Shown here in pieces: positions 35,876 to 47,765 of a DNA stretch of 64,000 nucleotides. Origin of the DNA: Rutpela maculata (lineage: Eukaryota > Arthropoda > Insecta > Coleoptera > Cerambycidae); the NCBI GenBank assembly GCA_936432065.2, contig OW386293.2, positions 108,335,795 through 108,399,794 of the forward strand, in the 5' to 3' direction. A program made the translations under genes and the position numbers. How positions within the stretch are numbered: position 1 is the stretch's first letter; the number at the start of each line of letters is the position of its first letter. A model generated the notes under the pieces. That model saw nothing but the letters and a program-made list of their open reading frames with translations. It searched no databases and had not been told where the DNA came from.

Positions 35876-36720
35876 CAGTGTGTGCTATTTAATACCGCAA
35901 CACTCCATTATTTTGGAACGCGTTGACCGATTTAATTTTTTTTTTTTGAGATATAGTGTTCGATGAGCTTGAGCTTGACTGTTTTGAAAAATTTTTAATT
36001 TTCATATTTTCAAGGCCTACTAAGCTCCCCTGAATGGGTAGAAATTTCGAGATCGACTACTAGGCAATTTTTTATCGGCAATTTGGATAGCATATTCGAT
36101 TTATAATTATGTTAAATATCCCTAAACAAAATTTTAGCTCGATACTTTATATAGGGTGTTTGTTATTCAACAGCCCAATTTAAAATTTCTCACTTTTAGA
36201 CTGGCCCTATAGAAAAGTCGGTTAGGTAAGGTAAAGTAGTCATTCAACTTAAGGTACATCAGACACTAAGTGAGGAAGAAAAAAGAAAAGTTATTCTTTA
36301 AATAAATAGTGCTTCTATACATTATTCGGTTGCTGTACGTACGTAGGTGCCTTAATGAAAATTTTTCAAACAAATGGATTGGACGGAATAGCTTTTCTTT
36401 TTTCTTCCTTATTTAGTGACATTAACATCAGATACTAAATGAGGAAGACCCCATGTGAGGTATTGAGCTAAAATTTTGCATAGAGGTATTTACGAATCGA
36501 ATACGCTATCCAATTTGCCGATAAAATATTACTTACCTAATAGTCGATCTCGAAATTTCGACCCATTTAGAGGAGTTTAGTAGGCCTTGAAAACATGAAA
36601 ATTACAAATTATTTAAAACAGTCAAATAAAGCTCATCGAGCACTATATACCTCAAAAAAGAAAAATTTAAATCGTACATCCAAAATAACGGAGTGTTGTG
36701 GTATTAAATAGCTCACACTG
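35876..36720. mobile_element. Foldback element, copy B (TA target duplication)
   Basis: Starts CAGTGTGTGCTATTTAATAC and ends GTATTAAATAGCTCACACTG, flanked by TA (35874-35875 and 36721-36722). The arms are inverted over about 300 bp, including GAGATCGACTACTAGGCAA against TAATAGTCGATCTCGAAAT and CCTACTAAGCTCCCCTGAAT-type blocks. It is 845 bp, homologous to copy A (3001-4511) and lacks the extra insertion seen there. No ORF. Confidence 0.88.
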
Positions 36721-36820
36721 TATATGGAATAAATTCATTCTAAGTGTAATTATGAACTTTTGGGACATATCCTGATGGGACATATCGGTCGATTTTTTAT
36801 TTGAAATTACCACTTTTTGC

Positions 36821-38110
36821 ATTGATTGATTGATTGATTGATTGATTTACCAGCGCGCGGTAGGCATTGCTGCCACTCCCAGGTATACAGCTGGGCCTGC
36901 TACGTCCACGATGGGTTGGACTAAGATCATGCTTGTTTTCAGCAGCGAGAGCCACATGGCGCATGGTAAAGGAATGTGGGATGGCAAGTGTAGGTATTTG
37001 TGAGATGCGTTACCGCATTGTGTCGTGAGGGAGCGTTTAAGCTCCCTTTTTTGTGTGTTTGATTCTGGACTTCTGCCTATTCTGACTCTTCTTGTGAAAT
37101 ATGTTGCCGTGTTGGGTCGTAATATGGTGTGTTTTTGCTCCTCTTTTTGCGTTTTTGCTTCTTCGAATCTTCTTTTTGCTGAGTCTTCTGATTCCTCGGT
37201 TTCCGATTGTGGTAGAGTATATATACTTGCGATTTGTTAGTGGTGTTCATTTGTTGATCCTGATCCTTTCAATTGTCATTCTCCACTGTAGCATGGTCTC
37301 CCTATTTTTAGTTTGTTGCTGTGCGGTGCTAGCGCTTTCTTCAGTAAATGTGTTGGGTCCCTTCCTTGGGTATGTCCCCAATACTTCATTGTGTATATTT
37401 CTATTATGTTGATGTTTTGTGTCGCTGTTTTCATCTTGTTGTTTTAGTTGGCCTTTCTGCTCTTCTCAAAAACTTCTTCTGTTGGCTTTTGTTGTTGCCG
37501 CGTTTTTGACTCCACATATCATCGTCGTCCGTATGACGGCTATGTACATACATTTGGTAAAGTCCCATGATAGTTTATTTTTCTCAATGAACGGTATGTT
37601 ACCCTTGTGCCGTTTTGATTCTCTCCTTTACTGGTTCTCTCCGCTCCAGCTGGTTCGTCCGGTCTGTTCCTAGGTACTTCAATTTGTTCGGTATTCTTAG
37701 AGAATATTCATCTATTTTGTATTCCTCTCCGCTGGTCCAACTCTTCTTCTTCTTCTGCATCGATTAGGAGATTATCGACGTATGTGTGTGTTTTCTTAGA
37801 GAACACCATTTTTCTGAAAGAAACTTTCACTAGGCATGTGAAGTGATGTGCGAACTCAGCCCTGACGCAGTATATCAACAATACCTCATTGATTATTTCG
37901 AGTTTAATTTTAATTATTTTCGCTACCGTGATTTCTAGCATTTATTCCTTGGATGGTCGTTTATTGAAGGGTCTTCTTGTATTAATTTGATTCATTCATT
38001 TTTTGCTTTCTCTTCTTCCTCCAGTTTATCTACACTGTTGCCGTGGTATACCTCTTCTCGTGTATGTGTTATCATTTTTTCTGTATGCCCCCCTGCCGCC
38101 GCTTTACTGC
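36821..38110 (-). pseudogene. Non-LTR retrotransposon remnant with (AATC)n tail
   Basis: Minus-strand pieces, in order from the right: FRKMVFSKKTHTYVDNLLID (an RT motif C in which YVDD has become YVDN), KYLGTDRTNQLERREPVKER, then KLSWDFTKCMYIAVIRTTMI and YWGHTQGRDPTHLLKKALA. These correspond to the palm, thumb and C-terminal region of an RTE-like or related non-LTR RT. The minus-strand 3' end is an (AATC)n simple repeat, seen as (ATTG)n at 36821-36846 on the + strand. Stops and frameshifts are numerous. The clade is uncertain. Confidence 0.6.
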
Positions 38111-39237
38111 CCCTAACTCGTTCCCCGTTTCTTTGATTTTGTGGTCCTATGTTCTGTATTTGATTCATCATTCTTGTGTATAGATACCATTTCCTGAGAA
38201 AAACTATGCATTTCCATTGAACTGCAAGAATTCAGCCCCCGGCATATTAAGCCAATAGTACGCCACTGATCAGATTCTCCATTTATTACCCAAGTCAACG
38301 CTTGTTTATCTAAGAAACTCTATTTTTCTTAAGGAATAACACCATTATTGCCTTGCTATAAATTTACGGTGACAGCGGTCGATGGTTTCATAATCACTTC
38401 TTATACTTTCGAAGAAAGTCGTTTGAATCAGCCCCTCACCAGTTTATTATAGCATTTATGATGCAGAATTCAACACCACAAAAACACACTATTTTTAATA
38501 CAAATACAAATTATGTACGTAATTAATCACCAATTGCACCTCCCAAGATATGTATTACTCCTCAAACCTATCACTCACTTTTGACACCTTAAAAATTTGC
38601 ATAAAAAACATACAACAACACAAAACACATTCTTTTTGATACAAATATAAATTGTGTACGAAATTATCTATTTATTCACTTGACACCTCAAAAGTTATAT
38701 TTTTTACACTTTGTATTTAGCTAGGGCTTGTACCTAAAAAGCATTTAAATGATTTTATCCGGCAGACACTTGTTAATCATTAAGACATAAATAAACTTAG
38801 ATAAATAAACTTGGGTGGTACTTTAAAAACGGCATAAAAATAAAACTCCCGAATCGAACCTGGGATTCCAATGTAAGGTCCATTAACAATTAACACATTA
38901 AAATTGTTTATTTATTACTATTGCATTTTAGATATGAAAAAGTTATTTTTTTTTTTTTTCAAATCACTGTATGCAATTATAATTGAAATGCCTGGAAGTT
39001 ACAAATGGGAAGAAATACGGAAACTGCATCGGCTGAATTTCATGGCAGGCGAATCTAATGCTTGGTGTTTGTTGTTAGTATTAAAGGTTTCTACCACAGC
39101 CGACTTTCATTTTATTTCTAATTAGGTTATATTAAAGGCACAAGTACTGGCAAAATAATAAAAAAAATATCAGTTTATGTTGTCTTGTGGTAAAGCAAAA
39201 TGTTGTTGCACATTATATTCCGCGCAAATTAGACATT

Positions 39238-40066
39238 TTAGAAGAAATAATTTATAAAGCAATAATATTTGAGATGCGTACTCTAGATGGGGTTAGAAAT
39301 AGATACCCGAAAATTTCCCCCCAATTTAGGGGGGGAAGACCTAAATTGGGGGGTGGTTTTTTTGCAAAAAGATCTTGATTCTTGACTTGGTCCCTGACTT
39401 AAAGCTGCTTTTTCACTTTTATCTTGTAAATCGTTCGTCGGAACAGAAAAAAGTATAGGAAATAAAAAAATTGTCATTAAATTCTGCATAAAAAATGTCC
39501 TATTAACCTTGTAGCTTATCCTACCCATTTCGCACTAACAGCATCTAAGAGAGAGAGGTAGTTTGGAGTGCACGGATAAAAATCTATCCTATTCGAAGAT
39601 TCACAGCGAATATCTTAAACTTTCTTTAACGAGAAGAATGCACAGGAATGATTTTTTTTTATTTTTTTTATTTTTTTTGTTTTTTTATTTATTGAAAATA
39701 TCATAGAGAGATAAGATATTCGCTGTGAAACTTCGAATAGGATTGATTTTGACCTGTGCGCTCCAAACTACTACCCCGAACGCTGTTAGCGCGAAATAGA
39801 TGAGGGTAAGCTACAAGGTTAATAGGACATTTTTTATGCAGAATTTAACGATACATTTTTTATTTCCCATACTTTTTCTCTTCCGACGAACGGTATACAA
39901 GATAAAAGTGAAAAACCAGCTTTAAGTCTCCGTTGGGGGTGGGTTTTTGCAAAAAAAGGGACGTTCCACCCCTAAATTGGGGGGAAGTTTTCGGGTATCT
40001 ATATTTAACCCTACCTAGAGTACGCATCTCAAATATTATTACTTTATAAATTATTTCTCCTATTCA
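39238..40066. mobile_element. Long hairpin (foldback) element
   Basis: The arms of about 400 bp (39238-39640 and 39690-40066) are inverted copies. Landmarks are TATTTGAGATGCGTACTCTAG against CTAGAGTACGCATCTCAAATA, AAATTTCCCCCCAATTTAGG against CCTAAATTGGGGGGAAGTTT, ATGTCCTATTAACCTTGTAG and CTATCCTATTCGAAG with their complements. The loop is a short T-rich tract near 39650-39690. The terminus is unclear and no target duplication was identified. The open frames here are arm translations. Confidence 0.75.
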
Positions 40067-42397
40067 GTGTTTTTTTATCTAATTTGGGTGTAGATTCTAT
40101 TTTATGTGCCTAACTTGGTGAGATCTAAGTGCGTTTGCCTCTCGACCATGTAGTCATACTTGTATTCTCAAAGATATAATTTTCAAAATTATTATTCTGG
40201 ATTGTTTTCGACTAGGTGATACAAAAATAAGCATGGGAGAACAATCAGTCAGTCGAAATTGAAACACGAGATATCAATTCATTTATTTATGAACGACCGA
40301 TATTCAAAGATGAACCTATTATAGTTGAGTCAATAGAGGCTGAAAATATGCATTATTTCGGAATAATTACGGGAAGCTTCGATTTTCCTAAAACCTCTTG
40401 ATATCACTTTTAAATAGCTTAAAATAAAAAGTTATAAACATATAATTGTGAGAAAATTGTTTATTAATTATTTAAACAAAAATAAACTTTTTTTGACAAA
40501 ATTATTATAAGTTGAGAAATTTTAAAGCAGTTTAATTCAAATTGGCATATGAGAGGTTTACGAGGTATCTGAAACAGATTATGATGTAAAAAAGAGGTAA
40601 TTCAAAATGGCTGATCCAATATGGCCGACTTCCATCAAGCAATAAGATAATTCAAAACACTATTCAAATAGAAATAATTAAATAATCAAATAAGAACTTA
40701 AAAAGAAGCTAAGAAAACGTGATATTGTACATAGCATTACAAGATGATCTCTGAAAAAGTCCCCAAACTACTTTTACAATGCTCTGCGAACACACCAGCG
40801 TGCGGGGCAGGTAATGCGTGTAGGTACTACTTGCCATGAAGATGTTTTACTTTCAATCTCTTTCCATTATTCAGGCATTATAATTTGACTCATGTCCCTG
40901 TACTACGTAAATATTCTTAATGTGTTTTCGATATTTTAAACAGGAAAAAAAATTTATAAACAATATTGAGTCAATTTACCGAAAAAACTTGATTTTTTCA
41001 ATATTTCGTGAAAAGTATAGGTTTATATTTATTCCAAAAATTTTTTTTACATCAGATTTACTTATTTGATGTCATACTTTAAACGTATGCTGTATAGGTA
41101 GGCTAACTAAATTTTTTATAAAAGTTATAACGTTTATTTTACCCATAATTTATTTTCGAGCAAAAAAAATTGTTTTTAAGGTAAATCCACTTGAAGCATC
41201 CTAAAGTAGACATATCAGCTTTAAAAATCGCACCTACAGAGATTTATAAACGCGATTTAAATCAGAGTAATAGGTGGTTAAAGTTAGTTATATATCAAAT
41301 ATCATTTTCTCAAAATCTTGAAATTTTGGAAGTGTACATCTTCAAAAACAAATTTTTGAGATTTCTTTCACGCATCGGATCTTTTTATACATTACTTCAA
41401 GAGTAAAATGCGAAAGACCCAGGTTTTTATCTTAAGAATTTTAGAAATGATAGAGGTTTTACCGATTTCATCGCAAATCTCTTTATGTTCAGACTTCATA
41501 TATGTACTATTCGTACATACATTCATTTTTATATAATAATCTAATAGCTACATGTTTCTTCTTTCATTTAAACTTTCGTGAGGTCAATTTCCTTAATTAG
41601 TTCAAAAGTTCCATTTTCGTGCATTAAACAAAAAATCTGGAGCCTACATTTTTGATCGTACAAAAAAAACTTCATATACATTTTTGATGTGTTTCTCAGA
41701 CTTTCGAACGGCGCAATTAGTTTTTGAAAGAAAAAAATTTTTTAAGATATATTTGCAAAAATTGGTATTTTGCAATTAATTTGTTCCTAATTAATTACGC
41801 TCAAGGAATATTATTGGTAACTTTTGGTTTGTTATTCCTGGCATGTTCAGAGATGTATTCTCAAAAATTACCGTTTCCCGGAATTTTTGCGAAGTGAAAA
41901 TCTCTATTGACTCCATTACTGTCTCGGCTCTAAAGGCAAGTAGAGCTATAATTTTTTTTAATGCTGCTTTTTTGTATCTACTTTCGTAATTAGTTTACCG
42001 TGTTTGGTTTCATAAAAAATCCACAGAGTTATTTAGTTTTGTTAAATAACTATAATTTCGAAAATTATATACAAACGAAAAGAAACTATTATAATTTTAA
42101 AAAATACATGTAAAACGTATCTTTAAAAAAATTATCTCCCAAGGCCCGGTCCTTTCATTTATAGATAATGATATTTAATCTGCAGATTAAGGTTTATCCC
42201 GGCAAAAAATCAATATTTTCACATACAAATAGTGATGTCCACCATATAAATATGGATAACCTAACCGGCACCTAGACCTTCGGATAACGGTTTTATCTAA
42301 CCCAACTTTTTCAAAATTTGGTTTGTAGCAGTAGAATTTAGTCTATTTTTACAAAATTATATTGTTTCCTAATTTCGAATGGCGATACAAAAAATTA

Positions 42398-42555
42398 TAA
42401 TATTTATTGTTATAATCGTAGGTAAAGTATAGTATTCAACTTGCGGTAATGGTAATAATTCACTTGATGAATTACAGCACTCGCCTGCGGCTCTTGCTGT
42501 AAACTTTATCTACGTGAGTTATTACTTACATTTTCGCTCGTTGAATAATATACTA
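42398..42555. repeat. Palindromic short repeat, copy 2
   Basis: Second copy of the nested palindrome at 12063-12220: TAGTATTCAACTTGCGGTAA on one side and CTCGTTGAATAATATACTA on the other. The central ACAGCACTCGCC and GGCTCTTGCTGT show changes on both sides of the hairpin relative to copy 1. It abuts a hAT-like MITE fragment. Confidence 0.75.
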
Positions 42556-42778
42556 ATGTCCTAACAAAATAAGACTATTTTTGTAGGTTGGAAATCTAAC
42601 CTATAATTAGCGGTCTATTTTATTAATCATCAATGTTGAACAATTGTGAGTGGATTTTTATATGTTTGCCTGTACAGAGAATATGGCTACAAGCTAAAAA
42701 TGTAATACAAACATTAAAAATGAAAATAAACTTAAAAAACTGAACATTTCAGGTTATGTTAGTTATATGATGCATAAC
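42553..42778. mobile_element. Fragment of the hAT-like MITE family
   Basis: GTAGGTTGGAAATCTAACCT, ATATGGCTACAAGCTAAAAA and CAAACATTAAAAATG match 11040-11250 in the long MITE copy in the same order. Neither terminal inverted repeat is present. It marks the middle section deleted from the short copy. Confidence 0.7.
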
Positions 42779-43397
42779 TATTTCAAACTTAAGTTAGCAA
42801 TACTTACTTTGGGAAGTGTCTAAAGTCATATCTGTCGAATACTTAACCGAGGGTATATTTTGAATGAAAGTACTCATGCAAGTTATCCTGCAGATAGCTG
42901 CAGATAGCTCTGGTTGTCTTATCTTATCTGTCAGATAGTTACTCGCCGAATAAAGTCTGTTTATACTTAAGTGAAAGTGCCGGTCCTTAGGGTGGAAAGA
43001 TGCTCTTGAAATTTATTTTCTTATATTAGCCATTTAAATAAATATTTTGCGCTAAAGTTTAAAGCTCATTTCTAACCTCCTTCCACTTCTATATTACTTT
43101 CGGTTATAGATTGATTTATCTAACTTATTTATGTTTTTAAATAGAATTTCTAGCTTGCATAGCGCTCAAGATATCAAAGTCGGACGCACTATTATTACCT
43201 CACTCTGTACATATTACATATATTATTTAAAAGTTAAACTATTTATTTCTGTAACAGGCTCACAACTAACTACTGAAATCCTACTGCTTTTTGATATAAT
43301 ATCTTGAGACCTTTTGATAGTTTCTACCCTGGCTAGTGCACTAACTTGAAGTATAGGTACTTTAGTTATCTAATAAATTTTGTATTTCCCATTATAG

Positions 43398-43531
43398 TAT
43401 TACCAAACAATCCTCCAAGTCTCAGCACGGATAAAAGTTTCTACGATATTGGTGATGTATTGAGAGCAAACTGCACTTCGCCGCCATCGAGACCAACAGC
43501 TACACTCACCTTCATTTTAAATAATATCGTG
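43398..43531 (+). CDS. beat: beaten-path family gene, second Ig domain exon (5' half)
   Basis: Begins with two bases completing a split codon (phase 1) after ATTATAG. It reads LPNNPPSLSTDKSFYDIGDV, then LRANCTSPPSRPTATLTF and ILNNIV, and ends phase 0 at GTAAGT. The Cys in NCTSPPSRP is the first of the second Ig-like domain. GDxLxANCxSPPSxP is a Beat-family landmark. It joins exon 35547-35682 without frame conflict. Confidence 0.92.
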
Positions 43532-43959
43532 GTAAGTGGGTGCTTTAAGTAGTTTACAACTTTATTTTAAGGTCTTATCTTACATGGGAATTCCGCTTCG
43601 TGGAAATATCTAATCCGCTCACTTCGGAGCTCCACTACTTTATAGATGTTAAATTTAATACTTCTCTGCCAAGTAAAAATTAAAGTGGTACATTCGATGG
43701 ATTTTATTTATTTTCAGAATATTATAGTCCAGTCGACATATGCTCAATAATGGGAATTCATATAGAAATCCAAAGATAATGAATGGACTTAAATGAAACA
43801 TTTTGTATCGCCTTTGTTGTTGCTTAAATATGATAGTTGAAAAAGTTAAACTGTACTTTTAATTTTTTTATTACTAAATAAAAAACTAAAGAATTAGAAC
43901 TACACTTACGGGCAAATAAATCGAGCCATTTCGCGTTTTTTAATTTAAATGCATTTTCT

Positions 43960-44206
43960 TTAGGCTGTGTTCAGAAGCATAATACCCCGCTAATTCGAAC
44001 ACTCTAAGGCGCCCCTTTTATGTATGGTGCAAGTTATTCCCACTTTCCATCCTTCTGGGAGGGCCGTTTGTTTCCAGATTCTCAGTATGAGTTTATGTAA
44101 TGCTTCTTCTACACTTTCTCCTCCATTTTTTATAAATTCTGCAAGTTAGACAGGCCTTTAATGGCTCCTTTGACTTCCTCTTTTTTCGTGACTGAGTGGT
44201 TCCTCG
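43960..44206 (-). pseudogene. RTE-like retrotransposon, RT segment (left of insertion)
   Basis: Minus-strand pieces VTKKEEVKGAIKGL, AEFIKNGGESVEEALHKLIL, RIWKQTALPEGWKVG and, after an in-frame stop, RGIMLLNTA represent the N-terminal RT (motifs 0-2) of an RTE-like non-LTR element. It is the 3'-ward continuation of 47025-47765; the two were separated by the R1-like insertion. It ends abruptly near 43960. Confidence 0.75.
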
Positions 44207-44219
44207 AGGGTTATTATAC

Positions 44220-45930
44220 CCAGGAATATAGGGGATATAGAATCCTCCACCAAGCTTCTTAATGGAGCGATCACTGCCTCATATAATAGCAGTTGTCCTC
44301 TTAAAAGAAGAAAGGAAAGGAGAAACGTTCCCTGGTGGAACAGGGAGCTCAAAAACATACGCAGAGAGACACGCTCCTCAATAGGGCAATGCGTATTCAG
44401 CATCCAGAGGACTAGGACAGCTACAAACAGTCCCAACGCCTCTACAAAAGTTACATTCGTAATAGCAAGAGGGCAGCCTGGAAGGACTTTTGCGATAGCA
44501 TAGAAGATCTTCCAGAAGCCGCAAGACTCTGCAAAAAAGACAGCCCATTACGACTAGAGAATTTGAGGCTTCCCTCTGGTAGACTAACGACTACCACTGA
44601 GGAGTGCCTGAAATATCTACTAGAAACTCATTTCCCCGAATCAGTAGAGGATACGGAGGAAGTGCCAGCCCCTCGGCCTCCCCGTGGAAAGAGCCAAGTG
44701 GGCTATTTCCACCTTTGAATCATTCAAAAGTACAGGACCGGATGGACTGTTACCGGCACTTCTCCAGGAAGGGGTGGAGACACCCACACGTCCGGTCCAT
44801 CACTTGCTGAGAACCTGTCTGGCCATCGGGTATATTCCCATACCCTGGAGTGATTTTCATACCTAAAGCAGGACGTACATCGTACGATACTGCCAAGTCC
44901 TACAGAGCAATCGGCCTTACATCCTTCCTGCTCAAAACATGAGAGGTTGGTTGAAAGGTTTGTTAAAGACGCGCTTCTGCATTCATCGCAACACGCTTTC
45001 CAGGGCGGGAAGTCAGTGGAGATTGCCCTTCACCCCATCGTTTCCAGGATCGAGAAGGGCGCTGCACCACAAAGAACTTGCGGCTGGTGCTTTTCTTGAC
45101 ATCGAGGAAGTATTTGATAATACCTTCTTCGACTCAATCTACTCCACGGCCGCCTGTCATGGCATCGATGACACCATCATTAGATGGTTGAGGCCCATGT
45201 TGGCGGGAAGGCAAATTATAGCTGCCAACGAGGAAACGGCAGTAAAAGTTTCGGTAAGGAGAGGCTGCTCACAAGAAGGCGTCCTCTCCCCTCTGCTATG
45301 GAACCTCGTTCTCGATGGTCTATTTCAGGAACTCGAGAACGAGGACCTTTTTGCTCAATGTTACGCAGATGACCTGGCAATTATCATCTCGGGAAAATTT
45401 CCAAATACGGTTGCAAAGGGCCTTGCAGATCGTACAGAGATGGTGTAACAACCAGGGCCTTAGAGTCAACCCCTCTAAGGCAGAACTAGTAATTTTCACT
45501 AGGAGGCGGTTTCGTCGAGCCAGTACTCTATGACACGACTCTAACGATCTCCAGGATGGTGAAGTATCTGGGTGTTATCCTGGACTCTAAGCTGACCTGG
45601 AAAGATCACATAGAGAGACAAATACAAAGGGCCACTACAACCCTCTGGGTATGTAGAAGGATCTTTGGTAAAACATGGGCGTAACAATGTGGTACTATAC
45701 TGTGATAGTAACTTATGATTCTGTTGTGTGGTGGCCTGCTATAACCAGGCTATACATTCAACAGAAGCTAACACAACTCCAAAAACTCGCCTGTTTGGGA
45801 GTCACAGAAGCAATACGACCCCCATAGCAGTTCCGGAGGTCCTTCTGGACCTCGTGCCCCTTCACTTGGTGATTGAGGCCGAGGCTCGGAAAGCGGCCTA
45901 CACGCTGAGGTGTGGTGGTCAGTGAAAGGT
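44220..45930 (+). pseudogene. Reverse transcriptase region of the nested R1-like element
   Basis: Pieces in order: VPWWNRELKNIRRETR (linker), AWKDFCDSIEDLPEAARL, STGPDGLLPALLQEGVE, then SYRAIGLTSFLLKTM, a motif A-like LDIEEVFDN, motif B GCSQEGVLSPLLWNLVLDGL, motif C CYADDLAIIISG (YADD at 45362-45373), LRVNPSKAELVIFTRRRFRR and YLGVILDSKLTWKDHI. At least four frameshifts and several stops separate these. The YADD box itself is intact. Together with the RNase H frame downstream this was one pol ORF. Confidence 0.85.
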
Positions 45931-46004
45931 CGGAGGAGAACAATTAGGGCACAGAAGGGCCCTTCCCAACATGATAGGGACTCCCTCACTTCTGGAGGCT
46001 AGGA

Positions 46005-46926
46005 GTGATTATATGGTGCCTTCTTTCTCCTTCTCAGAAACCTTTGATGTTGTCATCCCCAAAAGGGAAGACTGGTACCCACTCGAGGACATACTCAGGC
46101 CTGCCTATATCGTTCACAGACGGATCGCGGTTTGAGGAAAGTGCTGAAGCGGGGATATACAGTGAAAGGCCCGGGGCTGAAGTTTCTTATGCCTTGAACA
46201 AATTCGCCACGGTATTCCAGACCGAGATCTTTGCTATTTTGGTCTGCGCACAGGAGAATATCCGAAGGAAATATTCCAATAAGCACATATATATACGTAG
46301 CGATAGTCAAGCGACACTCAAGGCCCTTGCTTCAGTCCGGACCAAGTCAATTCTAGTTCAAAACTGTAAACGGGCTATCTGTGAACTTAGCTCATCCAAC
46401 TGGGTCAAGCTTCTCTGGGTGCCTGGACACAGCAACGTCGAGGGTAACGAGTGGGCAGACGCTCTGGCCGGAGGGGGCTGTCAGAGGCCCCTACTGGGTC
46501 CGGAGCTGGCTCTCGGTTACCCTAGATCAAATGCCAAGAAGACAGTAGAAAACTGGACACGGTCCCAGTTCTTTGACTTCAGGGCCTCTTACCTAGGACT
46601 CCTGCAAGCGAAGCTCCTGATCTCAGGGCCCTTTCCGAAGCGAGCAGAACAAATCCTGCTATTAAGCAGGAAGCAGGTCAGAAGCGTAATAGGTATTTTG
46701 ACTGGACACGGCTCTTTCAGAAAACACCTGCACACTATAGGGGTGGTTGATAACCCCGACTGCAGGTTCTGCGGACGAGGAGGAGACTTTCATCCACGTC
46801 CTTACTTCCTGCCCTAGTCTTATGAACTTAAGGCACAAACACTTCGGCAGAGGTTTTCCGGTGCTGAAGGAAATAAGGAATGCCCCTGTACGAAGGATTT
46901 TGGCCTTTGGGTTAGAACCCGGCTGA
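46005..46926 (+). pseudogene. RNase H and CCHC region of the nested R1-like element
   Basis: RNase H carboxylates are all present: FTDGSRF (Asp), FQTEIFA (Glu), RSDSQATLKAL (Asp) and WVPGHSNVEGNEWADALAGG (His and Asp). This is followed by LLSRKQVRSVIGILTGHGSF and a CRFC zinc-finger start. A one-base shift near 46778 moves the CCHC end (FIHVLTSC) into another frame, which stops at 46924-46926. The ATG at 46005 is not a natural start; this is the interior of pol. It is the better preserved relative of the fragment at 384-1222. Confidence 0.88.
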
Positions 46927-47024
46927 ATGGGAAAATTCAATAAATTCGTAGCGGTAGCATAATGGACCACAAGGCCTGAGTGAGGCGACCTTTCGTCGCC
47001 CCGTTAAAAGAAGAAGAAGAAGAA

Positions 47025-47765
47025 GGTTCTTCGGCTGCTTCTATATTCTCTACCTCCTGCCGGTTTAGCAATTCATCGAAGTGTTCAACCCATCTTCCTA
47101 ATAACCTCTTTTCTTGTGCTTATTATGCCTTCTGCTTTATTCTTGCATTATGTAATTCTCGGTCTGAAGCTCGTTCGTCATATATTTAACCTCTTGTAAA
47201 ACTGTCTAAATTCTTAGTCTTTATTTAAGATTTTAAACTCTTTAAATTCTTCCTTCAGTCATTCCTTTATTTCCGTTTTAAGATTCGCTTTTCTTCTCTG
47301 AGTTTGTTTTGATATTCTTGTGTTGTTAGTCGCGTTCTCCTTGCTTGCATTTTTTCCACGCTTCATTCCTTGCTTTCGTTACTTTTACACATTTTTCATC
47401 ATACCAGTGCTTTTTATTTCTTCTGCTTTCGGTGCATGCTATTTCATCAGTTGTTGTCTTGGTTACCATAATTATTTTTCCCATGGCATTAGTGTAATTT
47501 TCCCTTATCGTTGGTTTCTGCAACTTTTATACATCGAACTTGTTTGTTCTTTGTTTGCGTTCCTCCACTGCCATTATGTTCTGGCTTGGAGGGTTGATAA
47601 AACTAGAAAGTGGTTCAAGTCTGTGTTTGCACCTCTGTAGCTTCTGCAGTCCATGACATCAGAGCCATGTCTCGAGTCTGTGAGAATATGATCTATTTGG
47701 TTCTGTGTTTCACTATCTGGAGATATCCAAGTTGCTTTGTGTATTTTTCTATGTTGAAAACATTG
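47025..47765 (-). pseudogene. RTE-like retrotransposon, endonuclease-linker segment
   Basis: The minus strand reads FQHRKIHKATWISPD, NQIDHILTDSRHGSDVMDCR, SYRGANTDLNHFLVLSTLQA, then in another frame KKHWYDEKCVKVTKARNEAW and LGRWVEHFDELLNRQEVENI. This is the C-terminal AP-endonuclease domain and the linker to RT. NQIDHIL and the terminal SDH motif (here LNH) are diagnostic. The first two residues of the SDH are changed, which would impair catalysis. It ends at the R1-like insertion and resumes at 44206. The 5' part is missing. Confidence 0.82.

Larger units (their letters stand above)
35683..43397 (+). other. beat intron (7.7 kb)
   Basis: A GT-AG intron, phase 1. It contains a foldback element (35876-36720), a non-LTR remnant (36821-38110), a long hairpin (39238-40066), a palindromic repeat (42398-42555) and a MITE fragment (42553-42778). 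Stretches 38301-39237, 40067-42397 and 42779-43397 are AT-rich with nothing recognised. Confidence 0.8.
44207..47024 (+). mobile_element. R1/Jockey-like non-LTR retrotransposon, 5'-truncated, nested
   Basis: A 2.8-kb insertion oriented opposite to the host RTE-like element. Flanks are GGTTCCTCG (44198-44206) and GGTTCTTCG (47025-47033), read as a 9-bp target duplication with one mismatch. The 3' end carries a short untranslated region with a GGCGACC..GGTCG-like hairpin and a (GAA)n tail at 47008-47024. The 5' end is truncated inside the linker before the RT domain. Confidence 0.85.
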
